Shown here: one piece after another, positions 1 to 8,217 of the stretch
Layout: each line of letters opens with the position of its first letter
Position numbering within the stretch: the first letter of the stretch is position 1
Source of the DNA: a bacterium
GTDB lineage: Bacteria; Verrucomicrobiota; Verrucomicrobiae; Opitutales; Opitutaceae
NCBI GenBank assembly: GCA_021780625.1
Contig: JAJXYI010000440.1
Location: 1-12,157 of the forward strand
Direction of reading: 5' to 3'
Length of the DNA: 12,157 bases
The notes under the pieces: model-generated
Seen by the model: only the letters and a program-made list of their open reading frames with translations
Told to the model about the DNA's origin: nothing
The model's database searches: none
Made by a program: the position numbers and the translations under genes

Positions 1-897
1 TGGCTGCTGGTGAACGCCATCATCGTCCCCTTCCGGGCCTCCAAGTCGGCCCACGCCTACCAGTCCGTCTGGACCGAGGAAGGTTCGCCGCTGATCGTCA
101 CGAGCCGCAGGGTGCGGGATCGCCTCGGCGAACGTGTCGCGGCCGACGTGCCCGTGGCGCTCGCCATGCGGTACGGAAATCCGTCCATCGCCAGCGTCGT
201 CGGCCAGCTCGTCGCCGCGGGGGTCGAGCACGTGTATCTTCTGCCTCAATACCCGCAGTACGCGATGTCGAGCTGGGAGACGGTGGTCGTGAAGGTTTAC
301 GAGGAGTTCGCGCGCCAGGGGCCGACGGTGCGCGTCGACTGCATACAGCCCTTCTACAGGGACGCGGACTACATCGAGGCGCTTTACGCCAGCGCCGCGC
401 CGCACCTCAGCCAGCCCCACGATCACCTGCTGTTCAGCTTTCACGGCATTCCGGTGCGCCATCTTCGAAAGGCCGACAGCTCGCACGCACATTGCGACTG
501 CGTGGCGAATTGCTGCGAGATCGCCTCGCCGGTCCAGTCGACCTGCTACCGCGCGCAATGCCTCGCGACCGTGCGCGCCTTCGTCGCCCGCGCGGGAATT
601 CCCGCCGACCGTTATTCCGTGTCGTTCCAGTCGCGCCTCGGCAAGGAGCCCTGGCTCTCGCCCTACACGGACATGGTGTTGAAGGACCTGCCCTCGAAGG
701 GGAAGAAGCGGCTGCTGGTCATGAGTCCGGCCTTCGTGGCGGACTGCCTCGAGACGCTCGAGGAGATCGCAGTCGAGGGGAAAGACACGTTCCTGGAGGC
801 GGGCGGCGAGTGGTTCCAGCAGATTCCCTGCCTCAACGACCAGGCGCCGTACATCGATTTCCTCGAGCGCCGGGTGAAGGCCTGGTTGAACTCGTGA
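1..897 (+). CDS. hemH: Ferrochelatase, internal [2Fe-2S]-type (5' end missing)
   Basis: Inserts ferrous iron into the porphyrin ring, the last or next-to-last step of haem synthesis depending on the pathway. The reading frame is open from base 1, so the gene starts outside the window. By comparison with ferrochelatases of about 320-340 residues, some 40-50 residues are missing; the GTG at 10 lies inside the conserved core and is not the start. Family landmarks are the stretch around HAYQSVWTEEGSPL, the metal-site histidine of SFHGIP (codon 442-444) and the conserved acidic residue of DCLETLEE (Glu codon 751-753). Between them sits a cysteine-rich segment with Cys codons at 493, 499, 511, 514, 544 and 559, followed by the CYRAQ signature. 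This matches the class of bacterial ferrochelatases that bind a [2Fe-2S] cluster through internal cysteines, not through a C-terminal tail. The protein ends normally at a TGA (895-897). Confidence 0.95.
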   Translation, partial: WLLVNAIIVPFRASKSAHAYQSVWTEEGSPLIVTSRRVRDRLGERVAADVPVALAMRYGNPSIASVVGQLVAAGVEHVYLLPQYPQYAMSSWETVVVKVYEEFARQGPTVRVDCIQPFYRDADYIEALYASAAPHLSQPHDHLLFSFHGIPVRHLRKADSSHAHCDCVANCCEIASPVQSTCYRAQCLATVRAFVARAGIPADRYSVSFQSRLGKEPWLSPYTDMVLKDLPSKGKKRLLVMSPAFVADCLETLEEIAVEGKDTFLEAGGEWFQQIPCLNDQAPYIDFLERRVKAWLNS

Positions 898-908
898 GCG
901 TTCCCCCG

Positions 909-936
909 TTGCGGCCGTCGCCAGATTCGCCATACT
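909..936 (+). promoter_or_regulatory. Possible promoter for the hybrid kinase gene
   Basis: The 46-base gap after hemH contains TTGCGG (909-914), then 16 bases, then CATACT (931-936). This is a weak match to a sigma-70-type -35/-10 pair (3 of 6 and 4 of 6 consensus bases). The predicted transcription start falls 7-8 bases after the -10, at about 943-944, exactly at the GTG of the kinase gene. No Shine-Dalgarno sequence lies before that GTG, so a leaderless message is possible. This is inference from sequence only; weak matches are expected by chance. Confidence 0.25.
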
Positions 937-943
937 CGTCTTC

Positions 944-3613
944 GTGACCCAACGGGCTTCCGGTCCAACTCCCCCGATGCCGGCGCCGGCGGTGCTTCTG
1001 ATCGACGCCGCGGGAACCATCCTGCTCGCGAACGCGGCCGCCGACGAGCTCCTGCACCCGCAGGGCTCCCCGTTGCGTGGGCGGGCGTTTGCCTCGCTGT
1101 TCGAGTTCGAGGTCGTCAGCGACGAGCCCGAGGCTCTCGCAGCCCAATGGGAGGCGCTGGTCGGTGCCGCCGAGGCGACCGGCGAGCAGGCGCTCGACCT
1201 GAAGGATCCCACCGGCACGCACAGGGTGTTCCTGGGTATCTCCGCCTCCGATGACGGGACGGGCAACCGTTTCGCGACGCTGCGTCCGGCCACAGAACCC
1301 GCCTCCGCCGCGCAGACAGGCGCACTGGACGAGGCTGCGCGCATCGTGGTTGAGAGTGGCGAGGCCGGGTTTTTCGACCTCGATTTCCGGGCCGGCCGCT
1401 TCGTGTTCACGGCAACGTGGAAACGGATCCTCGGCTACGCCCCGGCCGAATTGGCGGACGACTACGCCACCTGGACGGACCTGCTGCACCCCGAGGACTC
1501 CGGGGCCGCGCCGGACAGGATGGCGCGCCGGACTGCCGGCGCCGGACGTCGGCCGTTCTCCGTGGAATTTCGCATGAAACACCGCCTGGGGCACTGGGTC
1601 TGGGTGTCCGCCTCTGGCGCACAGGTGACGAGCGAGGACGGATCGCTCGGACGCGCCTGCGGCTTCATGATGGACATCTCCGACCGCAAGGAGCTCGAAG
1701 AGGCGACGCAGGCCGCCGACGACCGCATGAGGGAACTCGGCGGCGAGAGTCTGCTGGGGCTGTTCGACGTGAATTTTGAGACCGGCGAGGTCTGGCTGTC
1801 CGATTCATTCAAGCGCCTTGTCGGCTACGACGCCGACGAACTTCCGTCCGACGAGGCCACGCTGGTGGGCCTGCTCCCGCCCGAGGACGCTGAGGGCGGG
1901 CTCGCCTACTGGCTCGGCGCTCTCGGTGGTTCGGCCGCCGGGGCCGCAGCGGGAACCGGGCGCCTGCGGCACCGGGAGGGGCGCTGGGTGCCGGTGACGC
2001 TCGGCGGGCGCCGCTCGTATTCACGAACCCGCGACCTCACGCGGTTCGTCGGGTACGCCTTCGCGGGCGCCGAAGCCGGCGCCCCGGGGACAGCCGGCGC
2101 CGGGACGCCCGAGTCGATCCTGAAGGCCGCTTTCGACAGCCTCGCGGAGGGCGTGCTGGCGACCGACTCACGGGGGCGTATCGTGATCTCCAACGAAGCC
2201 GCGCGCCGGCTGCTCGGGCGACCGCAGGAGGCGATCGAGGGGCGGCCCGTGCCGGAGGTGTTCCGGCTCGTCCATGCGGCAACCGGCAAGCTCCTGCCCG
2301 ACGACCCCTGCGAGATGGCGCTCGCCTCGGAGGGGCCGCTTCCTCTCTCCGTGCAGCACGCCCTCGCCCCCGCAAAGGCCGGCGAGCCTCCCATTCCCCT
2401 GGCCTGGACGGCCCGCGCCGCCTACGGCGAAGGCCCGGTCGCGGAGGGAGTCGTGATCGTTTTCCGGAATCCCGACGAGATGACCCTCACGCCCGAGGAG
2501 CTCGTGAAGGCCAACCGCTTCGAGGCGCTCGCCCTCCTCGCCGGCGGAATCACCCACGATTTCAACAACCTCCTGACGACGATCCTCGGCGGCATCTCCC
2601 TCGCTAAGACGGCGCGCGACACCGGCGGGCTCGATGACAGTGAGCAGGCCTGCATGACCGCGAAGGCGCTCGCCAAGCAGCTCCTGAGCTTCGCCAAGGG
2701 TGGATCGGGCGCGAGAAGCGTCGTCGCCCCCCGGGAGATCCTCACCGACTCCCTGCGCATCGCCGCCGCCGGCGCCACGGTCCAGACTAGTCTCGAGATC
2801 CCGGATACCGTACCTCCCGTTCAGGTCGACCGCTCCCAGATCCTGCAGGTGTTTCAAAATCTCATCGTCAACTCGATCCAGGCGATGCCCCCCGCTCCTC
2901 ACCGCGGCACCGTCGCGTTGTCCGCGGAGCCGGTCACGCTCGCCGAGGGGGAGATCGAGGGGCTGACGGCAGGCGACTACGTGCGCTTCGAGGTCCGCGA
3001 CAACGGCAGCGGAATCCGGCCGGAGATCCTCGAGCGCATCTGGGACCCGTTTTTCACGACCAAGAAGCACGGCACCGGGCTCGGGCTTGCGACGGTGCTC
3101 TCGATCGTGCGCAAGCACGGGGGCCAGATCGGCGTGTCGTCGGAGACCGGCGTGGGCACCGTCTTCACGATCTACCTTCCCGTGGCGGATGCGCCGATCG
3201 AGGCGCAGGCGCGCCGCGCCCCCACCCTGCGCTATGGCACCGGCCGCATCCTGTTCATGGACGACGACCCGAAGATCTGCGCCATCACCGACTCGATGCT
3301 GCAGAGCCTCGAATACGCCCACGACATCGCGCGAAACGGCGAGGAGGTCATCAAACTCTACCGCTCCTACTTCAACATCGGCAGGCCCTACGACGTCGTG
3401 ATCATGGACCTCACCGTGATCGGCGGAATGGGCGGCGAGGAGGCCTTCCGGGCGCTCCGGGAGATCGATCCCGACGTCCGCGCGATCGCCGCCAGCGGCT
3501 ACGACAACGAGGACATGGCGCGGCGCTTCCTCGACCTTGGGTTCTGTGCGTATCTGACAAAACCCTACCGCGTCGGAGACCTGGCCCGCGTGTTGAAGGC
3601 CGTGCTGGGCTGA
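944..3613 (+). CDS. Multi-PAS hybrid sensor histidine kinase with C-terminal receiver
   Basis: A sensor kinase of 889 residues, presumably cytoplasmic: no signal peptide or membrane segment is visible. Predicted order: PAS (about 13-115), PAS_3-like (about 133-255), a second PAS_3-like copy (about 265-375), an Ala/Gly-rich linker, PAS (about 390-510), dimerisation/phosphoacceptor helix with His538 in THDFNN, ATPase domain (N639/N643 in QNLIVNSIQAM, DNGSGI at 686-691, DPFFTTK, GTGLGLA), and a receiver (about 767-889) with acidic cluster Asp773-775, phosphoacceptor Asp822 in MDLT, and Lys873 in TKPY. All catalytic motifs look intact. The HDFNN type of H-box is typical of NtrB-like and related soluble kinases. 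The signal is unknown and no heme or flavin motif was recognised. No separate response regulator lies nearby, so phosphate probably passes to the attached receiver or to a distant partner. The start is uncertain: GTG 944 gives the longest product, ATG 977 lies just before the first PAS, and neither has a clear ribosome-binding site. Confidence 0.93.
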   Translation: MTQRASGPTPPMPAPAVLLIDAAGTILLANAAADELLHPQGSPLRGRAFASLFEFEVVSDEPEALAAQWEALVGAAEATGEQALDLKDPTGTHRVFLGISASDDGTGNRFATLRPATEPASAAQTGALDEAARIVVESGEAGFFDLDFRAGRFVFTATWKRILGYAPAELADDYATWTDLLHPEDSGAAPDRMARRTAGAGRRPFSVEFRMKHRLGHWVWVSASGAQVTSEDGSLGRACGFMMDISDRKELEEATQAADDRMRELGGESLLGLFDVNFETGEVWLSDSFKRLVGYDADELPSDEATLVGLLPPEDAEGGLAYWLGALGGSAAGAAAGTGRLRHREGRWVPVTLGGRRSYSRTRDLTRFVGYAFAGAEAGAPGTAGAGTPESILKAAFDSLAEGVLATDSRGRIVISNEAARRLLGRPQEAIEGRPVPEVFRLVHAATGKLLPDDPCEMALASEGPLPLSVQHALAPAKAGEPPIPLAWTARAAYGEGPVAEGVVIVFRNPDEMTLTPEELVKANRFEALALLAGGITHDFNNLLTTILGGISLAKTARDTGGLDDSEQACMTAKALAKQLLSFAKGGSGARSVVAPREILTDSLRIAAAGATVQTSLEIPDTVPPVQVDRSQILQVFQNLIVNSIQAMPPAPHRGTVALSAEPVTLAEGEIEGLTAGDYVRFEVRDNGSGIRPEILERIWDPFFTTKKHGTGLGLATVLSIVRKHGGQIGVSSETGVGTVFTIYLPVADAPIEAQARRAPTLRYGTGRILFMDDDPKICAITDSMLQSLEYAHDIARNGEEVIKLYRSYFNIGRPYDVVIMDLTVIGGMGGEEAFRALREIDPDVRAIAASGYDNEDMARRFLDLGFCAYLTKPYRVGDLARVLKAVLG

Positions 3614-3623
3614 CCGCAGGAGC

Positions 3624-5060
3624 TCAGATTTCGCCCGGCTCCCTCCGGTCGGAGGCCAGTCTCAGGAACCGGCGGCAGCCGGCCAGCTGCTGGGCGACCA
3701 TCCGGTCCACCTTTTCCCTGCGCTTTGCAGTCTCCAGTCCCGGGGTGAGCTTCAGTGCGCGCGCCGCGTCGAGCCACTGGGAGTAGAACGGGATGCAGGT
3801 CGACGAGACCCAGCCCAGCTCGGTCTCCGTCAGGGAGCCCTGGCGGTAGTCGGCGACCACTTGGCTGAAGCGGGTCTCAATGTCCTTCTCCTGGCTCAGG
3901 TACGGCGTGATGGCGTCGCTCCAGGCGAGCTCCTCCCGGAAGTGGTAGTTGAAGCGCGGTGTGAAGGTGATCCCCGCGATCACCATCGCGACGGTGAGCA
4001 GCGCGCCCACCAGGAATCGGGGCGTCAACTGCCGCGTGCGCTCGGGGCCGTCGATCGGCAGAGCCATGGCAAGGCCGAGAACGATGCCCATGACGAATCC
4101 GCCCACGTGCGCGGAATTGTCGATCCCCTGGTAAACCGACCCGAAGATGAGGTTGTAGATGGCGAAGCCGATCGTGCTGCGGATCATCGGGCGGAACACC
4201 CCCTGCGGGAAGCGGCGCTTCTCGCGCACGAGGTAGCCCAGGATCAGCCCGTAGACGCCGAAGATCGCGCCCGAGGCCCCCGCGCTCCAGACCTTGTCGC
4301 CGTTCCAGAAAATGCTCGCGAACCCGCCCGCGACGCCGGCCGCCAGGTATCCAAGAAGATAATTCACCTTGCCGAACAATCGCTCCGCCAGGTGGCCCGC
4401 CTGGAAATAGGCCCACATGTTGAAGGCGATGTGGAAGACGCCGAAATGCATGAACATCGAGGTGAGGAGTCGCCACCACTCCCCGTCGGTCGTCGCGCCG
4501 CCGTTGTTCGCGCCGTAGAGTATGTACGGTCGCATGCTGCCGGGCTCCAGCCATCCGGCCCCAAAGAACCCGGCCAGCACCACGAAAACCAGGATGTTGA
4601 GCCCGATGATGACGTTGGTCACCGACACCCGGGCGGGGCCGGTCGTGGACTGCGCGCCCCACAGCTTGCGGCGGAAATCCGCAGCCGCCGCGAGGTCCGG
4701 CTCCCGGTTGGCGGGCATCATGCGGGCGACCGCCAGCGCCTGTTCGGGCGAGGCGCAATAGAAGATGAACCAGGCGCTGCTGCCTCCCGCCCGCGAGGAC
4801 TGGAACTGCACGCGGGCTCCGGCCACACCCACGTTCCAGATGTCCGACGCCCGGTACTGCAGCGCGCGCCGGCGGGTCGAGAAGGCCGAGCGTACGGATC
4901 CTTCGAATACGTAAATCGGGCCCTCCGGCCTGATGACGAGCCTGCCCTCCCCTGTCAGCCCCAGGTTGCGTGGCTCACCGGCGGATCCTTCAAATCGGAT
5001 CGGAATCGCAATCTCGGGCGGTGGCTCGCCGGAGGGTGGCAGTGATACGGGCGTGGGCAT
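3624..5060 (-). CDS. Rhomboid family intramembrane serine protease with N- and C-terminal extensions
   Basis: An integral membrane protease of 478 residues that should cut substrate transmembrane helices within the membrane. Seven hydrophobic segments are visible, at about 148-167, 196-218, 233-252, 262-279, 293-311, 317-335 and 347-366, i.e. a 6+1 layout. Active-site residues are present: the L1-loop WWR at 195-197, HIAFN with His210 and Asn214 (oxyanion side), catalytic Ser263 in GASGAIFG, and His318 in SAHVGG. The first 135 residues are soluble and look beta-rich from about 17 to 115; I could not assign that domain. The last 110 residues are charged, probably helical, with two cysteines (Cys422, Cys462). 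ATG 5060 is chosen as start; a TTG at 5099 would add 13 residues. Neither has a good Shine-Dalgarno. It follows addA on the same strand with a 13-52 base gap and ends 10 bases from the kinase stop. Substrate unknown. Confidence 0.9.
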   Translation of the reverse strand: MPTPVSLPPSGEPPPEIAIPIRFEGSAGEPRNLGLTGEGRLVIRPEGPIYVFEGSVRSAFSTRRRALQYRASDIWNVGVAGARVQFQSSRAGGSSAWFIFYCASPEQALAVARMMPANREPDLAAAADFRRKLWGAQSTTGPARVSVTNVIIGLNILVFVVLAGFFGAGWLEPGSMRPYILYGANNGGATTDGEWWRLLTSMFMHFGVFHIAFNMWAYFQAGHLAERLFGKVNYLLGYLAAGVAGGFASIFWNGDKVWSAGASGAIFGVYGLILGYLVREKRRFPQGVFRPMIRSTIGFAIYNLIFGSVYQGIDNSAHVGGFVMGIVLGLAMALPIDGPERTRQLTPRFLVGALLTVAMVIAGITFTPRFNYHFREELAWSDAITPYLSQEKDIETRFSQVVADYRQGSLTETELGWVSSTCIPFYSQWLDAARALKLTPGLETAKRREKVDRMVAQQLAGCRRFLRLASDRREPGEI

Positions 5061-5112
5061 GTCGGGAGGGCTGGTCGCGGGGTTGCATTCGGCGCGCAAC
5101 GTGATGCAGGCG

Positions 5113-8100
5113 TCAAGCCTGTGCCACGACCACCAGCTCGATTGTCGCAGGATCCAGGCCGATGAGGAGCGACAATGCCTGCCGGTAGGCCTCGAGCTGC
5201 CGCGTGTGGCGGCGTGCGTCGGCGCCGCGCCCAGTCTTGAAGTCCGCGACCACCGCCGACACCGGGCGCCCAGCGTCGTCGCGGCGGATCACCACGCGGT
5301 CGAAGCGCCCGCTGATCCAGGTCTCCCCGACCATCACCTCGAACGCACGCTCACGCCAGAGCTCCGAGCGTCCGGCCGGCTTTGCGAAGATCCCGGGGGC
5401 GGACCGGATCAGCCCTTCGACGGCGGTCCTGACCGACTCCCCACACGACGCGAAGACCGGTTGAAGCGCGCCCGACCGCGCGGACGTTTCTGCGGGAAGC
5501 CACTCGATTCGCGCGAGCACCGCATGGACCGCGATGCCGAAGTCCTCCGCGTCGTGATCGGCCCTCCAGAGCACTCGGCGCGCCCCGCCTTCGGGCTCCT
5601 CGGAGGGACGCAGCGGTGAACGCCTCAGGAAATTCGGGCGTTCGGCTTCCGGTATCGGGGCCAGTTGCCAGTCCAGGGCTCGCCCCGGAGGACGCCCGGG
5701 CCTCGCCATCTCGGCAGCCGCCGGCTGGCCCTCTTCCCAGGCGCAGAGGAAAGTCTGCCCCCCGATCACGCGGTCGCGGGGCTGAGGACCGAGCGCCCGG
5801 CCAAGGAGGGTGACGAAATTGGCCGATTTCGTGCGGGCAGGATCGGAGCTGAGCACGAAAAGTCCCAGCCGGGCGCGGGTCATCGCCACATACAGCACGC
5901 ACAGCTGCTCGAACGCTGCGTCCCCCTCGGCGTCGGCAATCTGCGCGCCGAGCACCGCATCGCGCGACGCGATGTCCTTTCGCGGGGTCTGGAGGATCCA
6001 TTCCACCGTCCCCTCGGCGCTGCGTTTCACCGCTATCGAGCGGCGGCGTTCGCGCAGGCTGTTCCCCTCGAGATCCGGCAGAATCACGAAGTCCCAGTCG
6101 AGCCCCTTGGCCTTGTGCACGGTCATGATCGCAACCTGCCCGGGCACGTCGGTCTCGCGGAGTGCGAGGGCGTCGAGTTCGCGCACGAACGCGTCGATGT
6201 CGATCCCCCCGGCCGCGTCGAATTCGCGCGCGGCGGCGGCACACTCGGCCATGCGGGCCGGAGAAAATCGATTCCCTTCGCCGAAATGCGGCGCGGCAAT
6301 CCGCACCCAATCCGCCACCACGCCCTCCATGCCGGCCGCCGACGCCCTCCGGCGGACCTGCTCCGCCAGCCCTTCGGGCCCGCGATGCCGCCGCTCGAGT
6401 TCTTCACCCGCTGGCGTCATGCGCAGGTGCGTCCATGCAAGCCGGTCGCCGGGATGGGCGGCCACACGAAGGTAGGACCGCAGCGCAACCGATGCGGCGT
6501 TGTCGCGGCCAGGCCGCACTTCGGCCGCAAGCGAGCACGGGAGCCCCTCGCTCCTGAGGTAATCGACCAGCGCGGCGGCATCCGCATTGGTCTGGGTCAG
6601 GACCGCGACCGACAGTCCGCGGGACAGTGGATCGAGTCCCTGCAGCAGCCGGAGGAGGTCGCGCCGCCGCGGTTCGTCGTCCGACTCGGAAAGCAACCAG
6701 CATGAATAGCCGGGCTTCGCCGCAAGCGTCGCGGCGCTGCGGTGATCGGTCCACATGCGCGACCAGCGTGCGGCGACCTCCTCACCACACACCTCGCCGA
6801 TCGCCGCCGAGGCTCCGAAGACCCCGTTCACCATCGCGAGCACCGGACCGGTCGAGCGATAGGATTCCGACAACTTCCGCTGCTCCAGCGCCGCGCCGTA
6901 GGCCGCCGACACGCGGTCGAAGAGCTTGTCGTCGCTCCCGCGCCACATGTACAGGCACTGTTTCGTGTCGCCGACGGCAAAGAAACTGCGCCGCCCCTCG
7001 GGGTCCTGGATCACCTCGTCGACCAGTCCCGCGATCGCCCGCCACTGCGCGTGGCTGGTGTCCTGAAACTCGTCCAGGAGCCAGTGATCGAACGCCCCGT
7101 CGAGGCGGTATGTCATCTGGCGCCGCAGCTCCTCGTCCTCGAGCCCGGACGCCTCGCCTCCGCCCGAGAGCAGGCGCGTCATGTCCCCGATCGTGAGCCA
7201 GCCCCGGCTCCGGACGTCGTCGCGATAGACGCGCTCGAAGAGCGTGATGAGCTCCTGGATACCGCGCGTCGCGACAAGCCGCGGCGCGAGTTCCATCCAG
7301 ACCCCGGTCCGCGCGAGTCGGGCGCCGAGGTCGCAGAGCTCGGGTGTGAGATCCATCCTCTTCCGCACCGTGATCCGCGCGCTTCCGCGATCGAGGTCGG
7401 CCAGGACCTCCAGGAATTTCACCACGAACTTGCGCACGGTCGCAGGCAGCTCCGCGGGCGGGCGCCACTCGGCCAGTGCATCCAGGAAGGCCCGCCAGTC
7501 GCCGGACTGCGCGGCGCTGAGCGTAGCCCAGGGGAGCGCGTCGGAAAAGGCGGCCGCGAGCTGACGTGGATCCTCACCCGTCTCCCGCCAGGGACACCCC
7601 TCCGGCCAGATGGCCGCCGGATTTCCCCAGCGCGCCGGGTCGGGCTCCTCGAGGTAGAGCGACTGGTGTTCCTCGATGAACGCATCGAGCAGGTCCGTCG
7701 TCCGCTTTTCCTCGCGGCCCATCGTCGCCCGCTTGAAGGCATGCCAGAATTCCTGCAGCCGCTCCTCCTCCCCCTCGAGTGAGAGCAGTTCCGCCTGGGC
7801 GCGTCGCACCGCCTCGGCGCGCTGATGGTCATCGATGAGTTCGGGCGGCGCCCCAAGTCCCAGCTCGAACGGAAACCCCCGCACGACGCGCGAGAAGAAA
7901 CTGTCGTAGGTCGAGAGCTGCAGGCGGTGAAGGCGGTCGAGCAGGAGCCGGAGATGGCGGAGGCAGGCTCCACTGTCCACCGGGAGCCCGATGTCGCGTG
8001 CCAGCTCCGAGGCTTCCGCGGGGTCGGCCGCGGCGCATGCGAGGCGGTGAAAGATTTTCTCGAAGAATTCGCCCGCCGCCTTTCGCGTGAAGGTCAGCGC

Positions 8101-8217
8101 GATGATCCGCTCGGGTTCACCCGTGGCGAACAGCAGCCGCAGATACCGTACCGTGAGCTGGTACGTCTTTCCGGTGCCCGCGCTTGCGGCGATGAGTTCG
8201 TGTCCGAAGCGGCTCAC
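5113..8217 (-). CDS. addA: AddA-like helicase-nuclease, UvrD/REP superfamily 1
   Basis: The ATP-driven 3'-5' helicase and nuclease subunit of an AddAB-type enzyme that unwinds and resects double-strand DNA breaks for RecA-dependent repair. Of 1034 residues, superfamily 1 motifs run in order: Walker A AASAGTGKT (10-18), motif Ia ALTFTRKAAGE (40-50), STYDSF (102-107), Walker B LLDEFQDT (380-387), motif III AVGDTKQCLYMWRGSD (414-429), motif IV ESYRST (451-456), motif V TVHKAKGLDWD (699-709) and motif VI LYVAMTRAR (775-783). The C-terminus carries a RecB-type PD-(D/E)XK nuclease: His898, Glu960, GRFDR with Asp973, DFKTG with Asp992 and Lys994, and QLEAY (1007-1011). Nothing catalytic appears missing. 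It is somewhat shorter than Bacillus AddA (about 1230). The GTG start overlaps the addB stop as GTGA, and a strong Shine-Dalgarno precedes it, supporting this start and translational coupling. A stand-alone RecB-like helicase is the alternative, but the partner argues for AddA. Confidence 0.9.
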   Translation of the reverse strand: MSRFGHELIAASAGTGKTYQLTVRYLRLLFATGEPERIIALTFTRKAAGEFFEKIFHRLACAAADPAEASELARDIGLPVDSGACLRHLRLLLDRLHRLQLSTYDSFFSRVVRGFPFELGLGAPPELIDDHQRAEAVRRAQAELLSLEGEEERLQEFWHAFKRATMGREEKRTTDLLDAFIEEHQSLYLEEPDPARWGNPAAIWPEGCPWRETGEDPRQLAAAFSDALPWATLSAAQSGDWRAFLDALAEWRPPAELPATVRKFVVKFLEVLADLDRGSARITVRKRMDLTPELCDLGARLARTGVWMELAPRLVATRGIQELITLFERVYRDDVRSRGWLTIGDMTRLLSGGGEASGLEDEELRRQMTYRLDGAFDHWLLDEFQDTSHAQWRAIAGLVDEVIQDPEGRRSFFAVGDTKQCLYMWRGSDDKLFDRVSAAYGAALEQRKLSESYRSTGPVLAMVNGVFGASAAIGEVCGEEVAARWSRMWTDHRSAATLAAKPGYSCWLLSESDDEPRRRDLLRLLQGLDPLSRGLSVAVLTQTNADAAALVDYLRSEGLPCSLAAEVRPGRDNAASVALRSYLRVAAHPGDRLAWTHLRMTPAGEELERRHRGPEGLAEQVRRRASAAGMEGVVADWVRIAAPHFGEGNRFSPARMAECAAAAREFDAAGGIDIDAFVRELDALALRETDVPGQVAIMTVHKAKGLDWDFVILPDLEGNSLRERRRSIAVKRSAEGTVEWILQTPRKDIASRDAVLGAQIADAEGDAAFEQLCVLYVAMTRARLGLFVLSSDPARTKSANFVTLLGRALGPQPRDRVIGGQTFLCAWEEGQPAAAEMARPGRPPGRALDWQLAPIPEAERPNFLRRSPLRPSEEPEGGARRVLWRADHDAEDFGIAVHAVLARIEWLPAETSARSGALQPVFASCGESVRTAVEGLIRSAPGIFAKPAGRSELWRERAFEVMVGETWISGRFDRVVIRRDDAGRPVSAVVADFKTGRGADARRHTRQLEAYRQALSLLIGLDPATIELVVVAQA

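Noticed and set aside
10..12. GTG at base 10 as the start of hemH
   Set aside because: The frame is open to base 1 and the sequence right after it belongs to the conserved ferrochelatase interior, so the true start lies before the window.
979..2776. Recurring GCCGGCGCC words in the kinase gene (979, 1535, 2075, 2093, 2768)
   Set aside because: They fall in different frames and in Ala/Gly-rich stretches with no regular spacing, so high GC codon use explains them better than a repeat element or binding site.
2168..3322. Open frame of 384 codons on the minus strand, antisense to the kinase gene
   Set aside because: It lies fully within the conserved kinase and ATPase motifs on the plus strand. 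Its translation is rich in Arg, Gly, Asp and His with no recognisable domain, as expected for an antisense frame in GC-rich DNA.
3642..3655. Inverted repeat CCTCC-GGTC-GGAGG just after the kinase stop, as a terminator
   Set aside because: The stem is only five to six pairs, there is no T-run, and it lies inside the end of the rhomboid coding region. It could be chance in DNA of this composition.
3861..5045. Open frame of 394 codons on the plus strand, antisense to the rhomboid gene
   Set aside because: It mirrors the rhomboid coding frame, which has clear catalytic motifs and membrane segments. The antisense product is low-complexity in charged residues and resembles no family I know.
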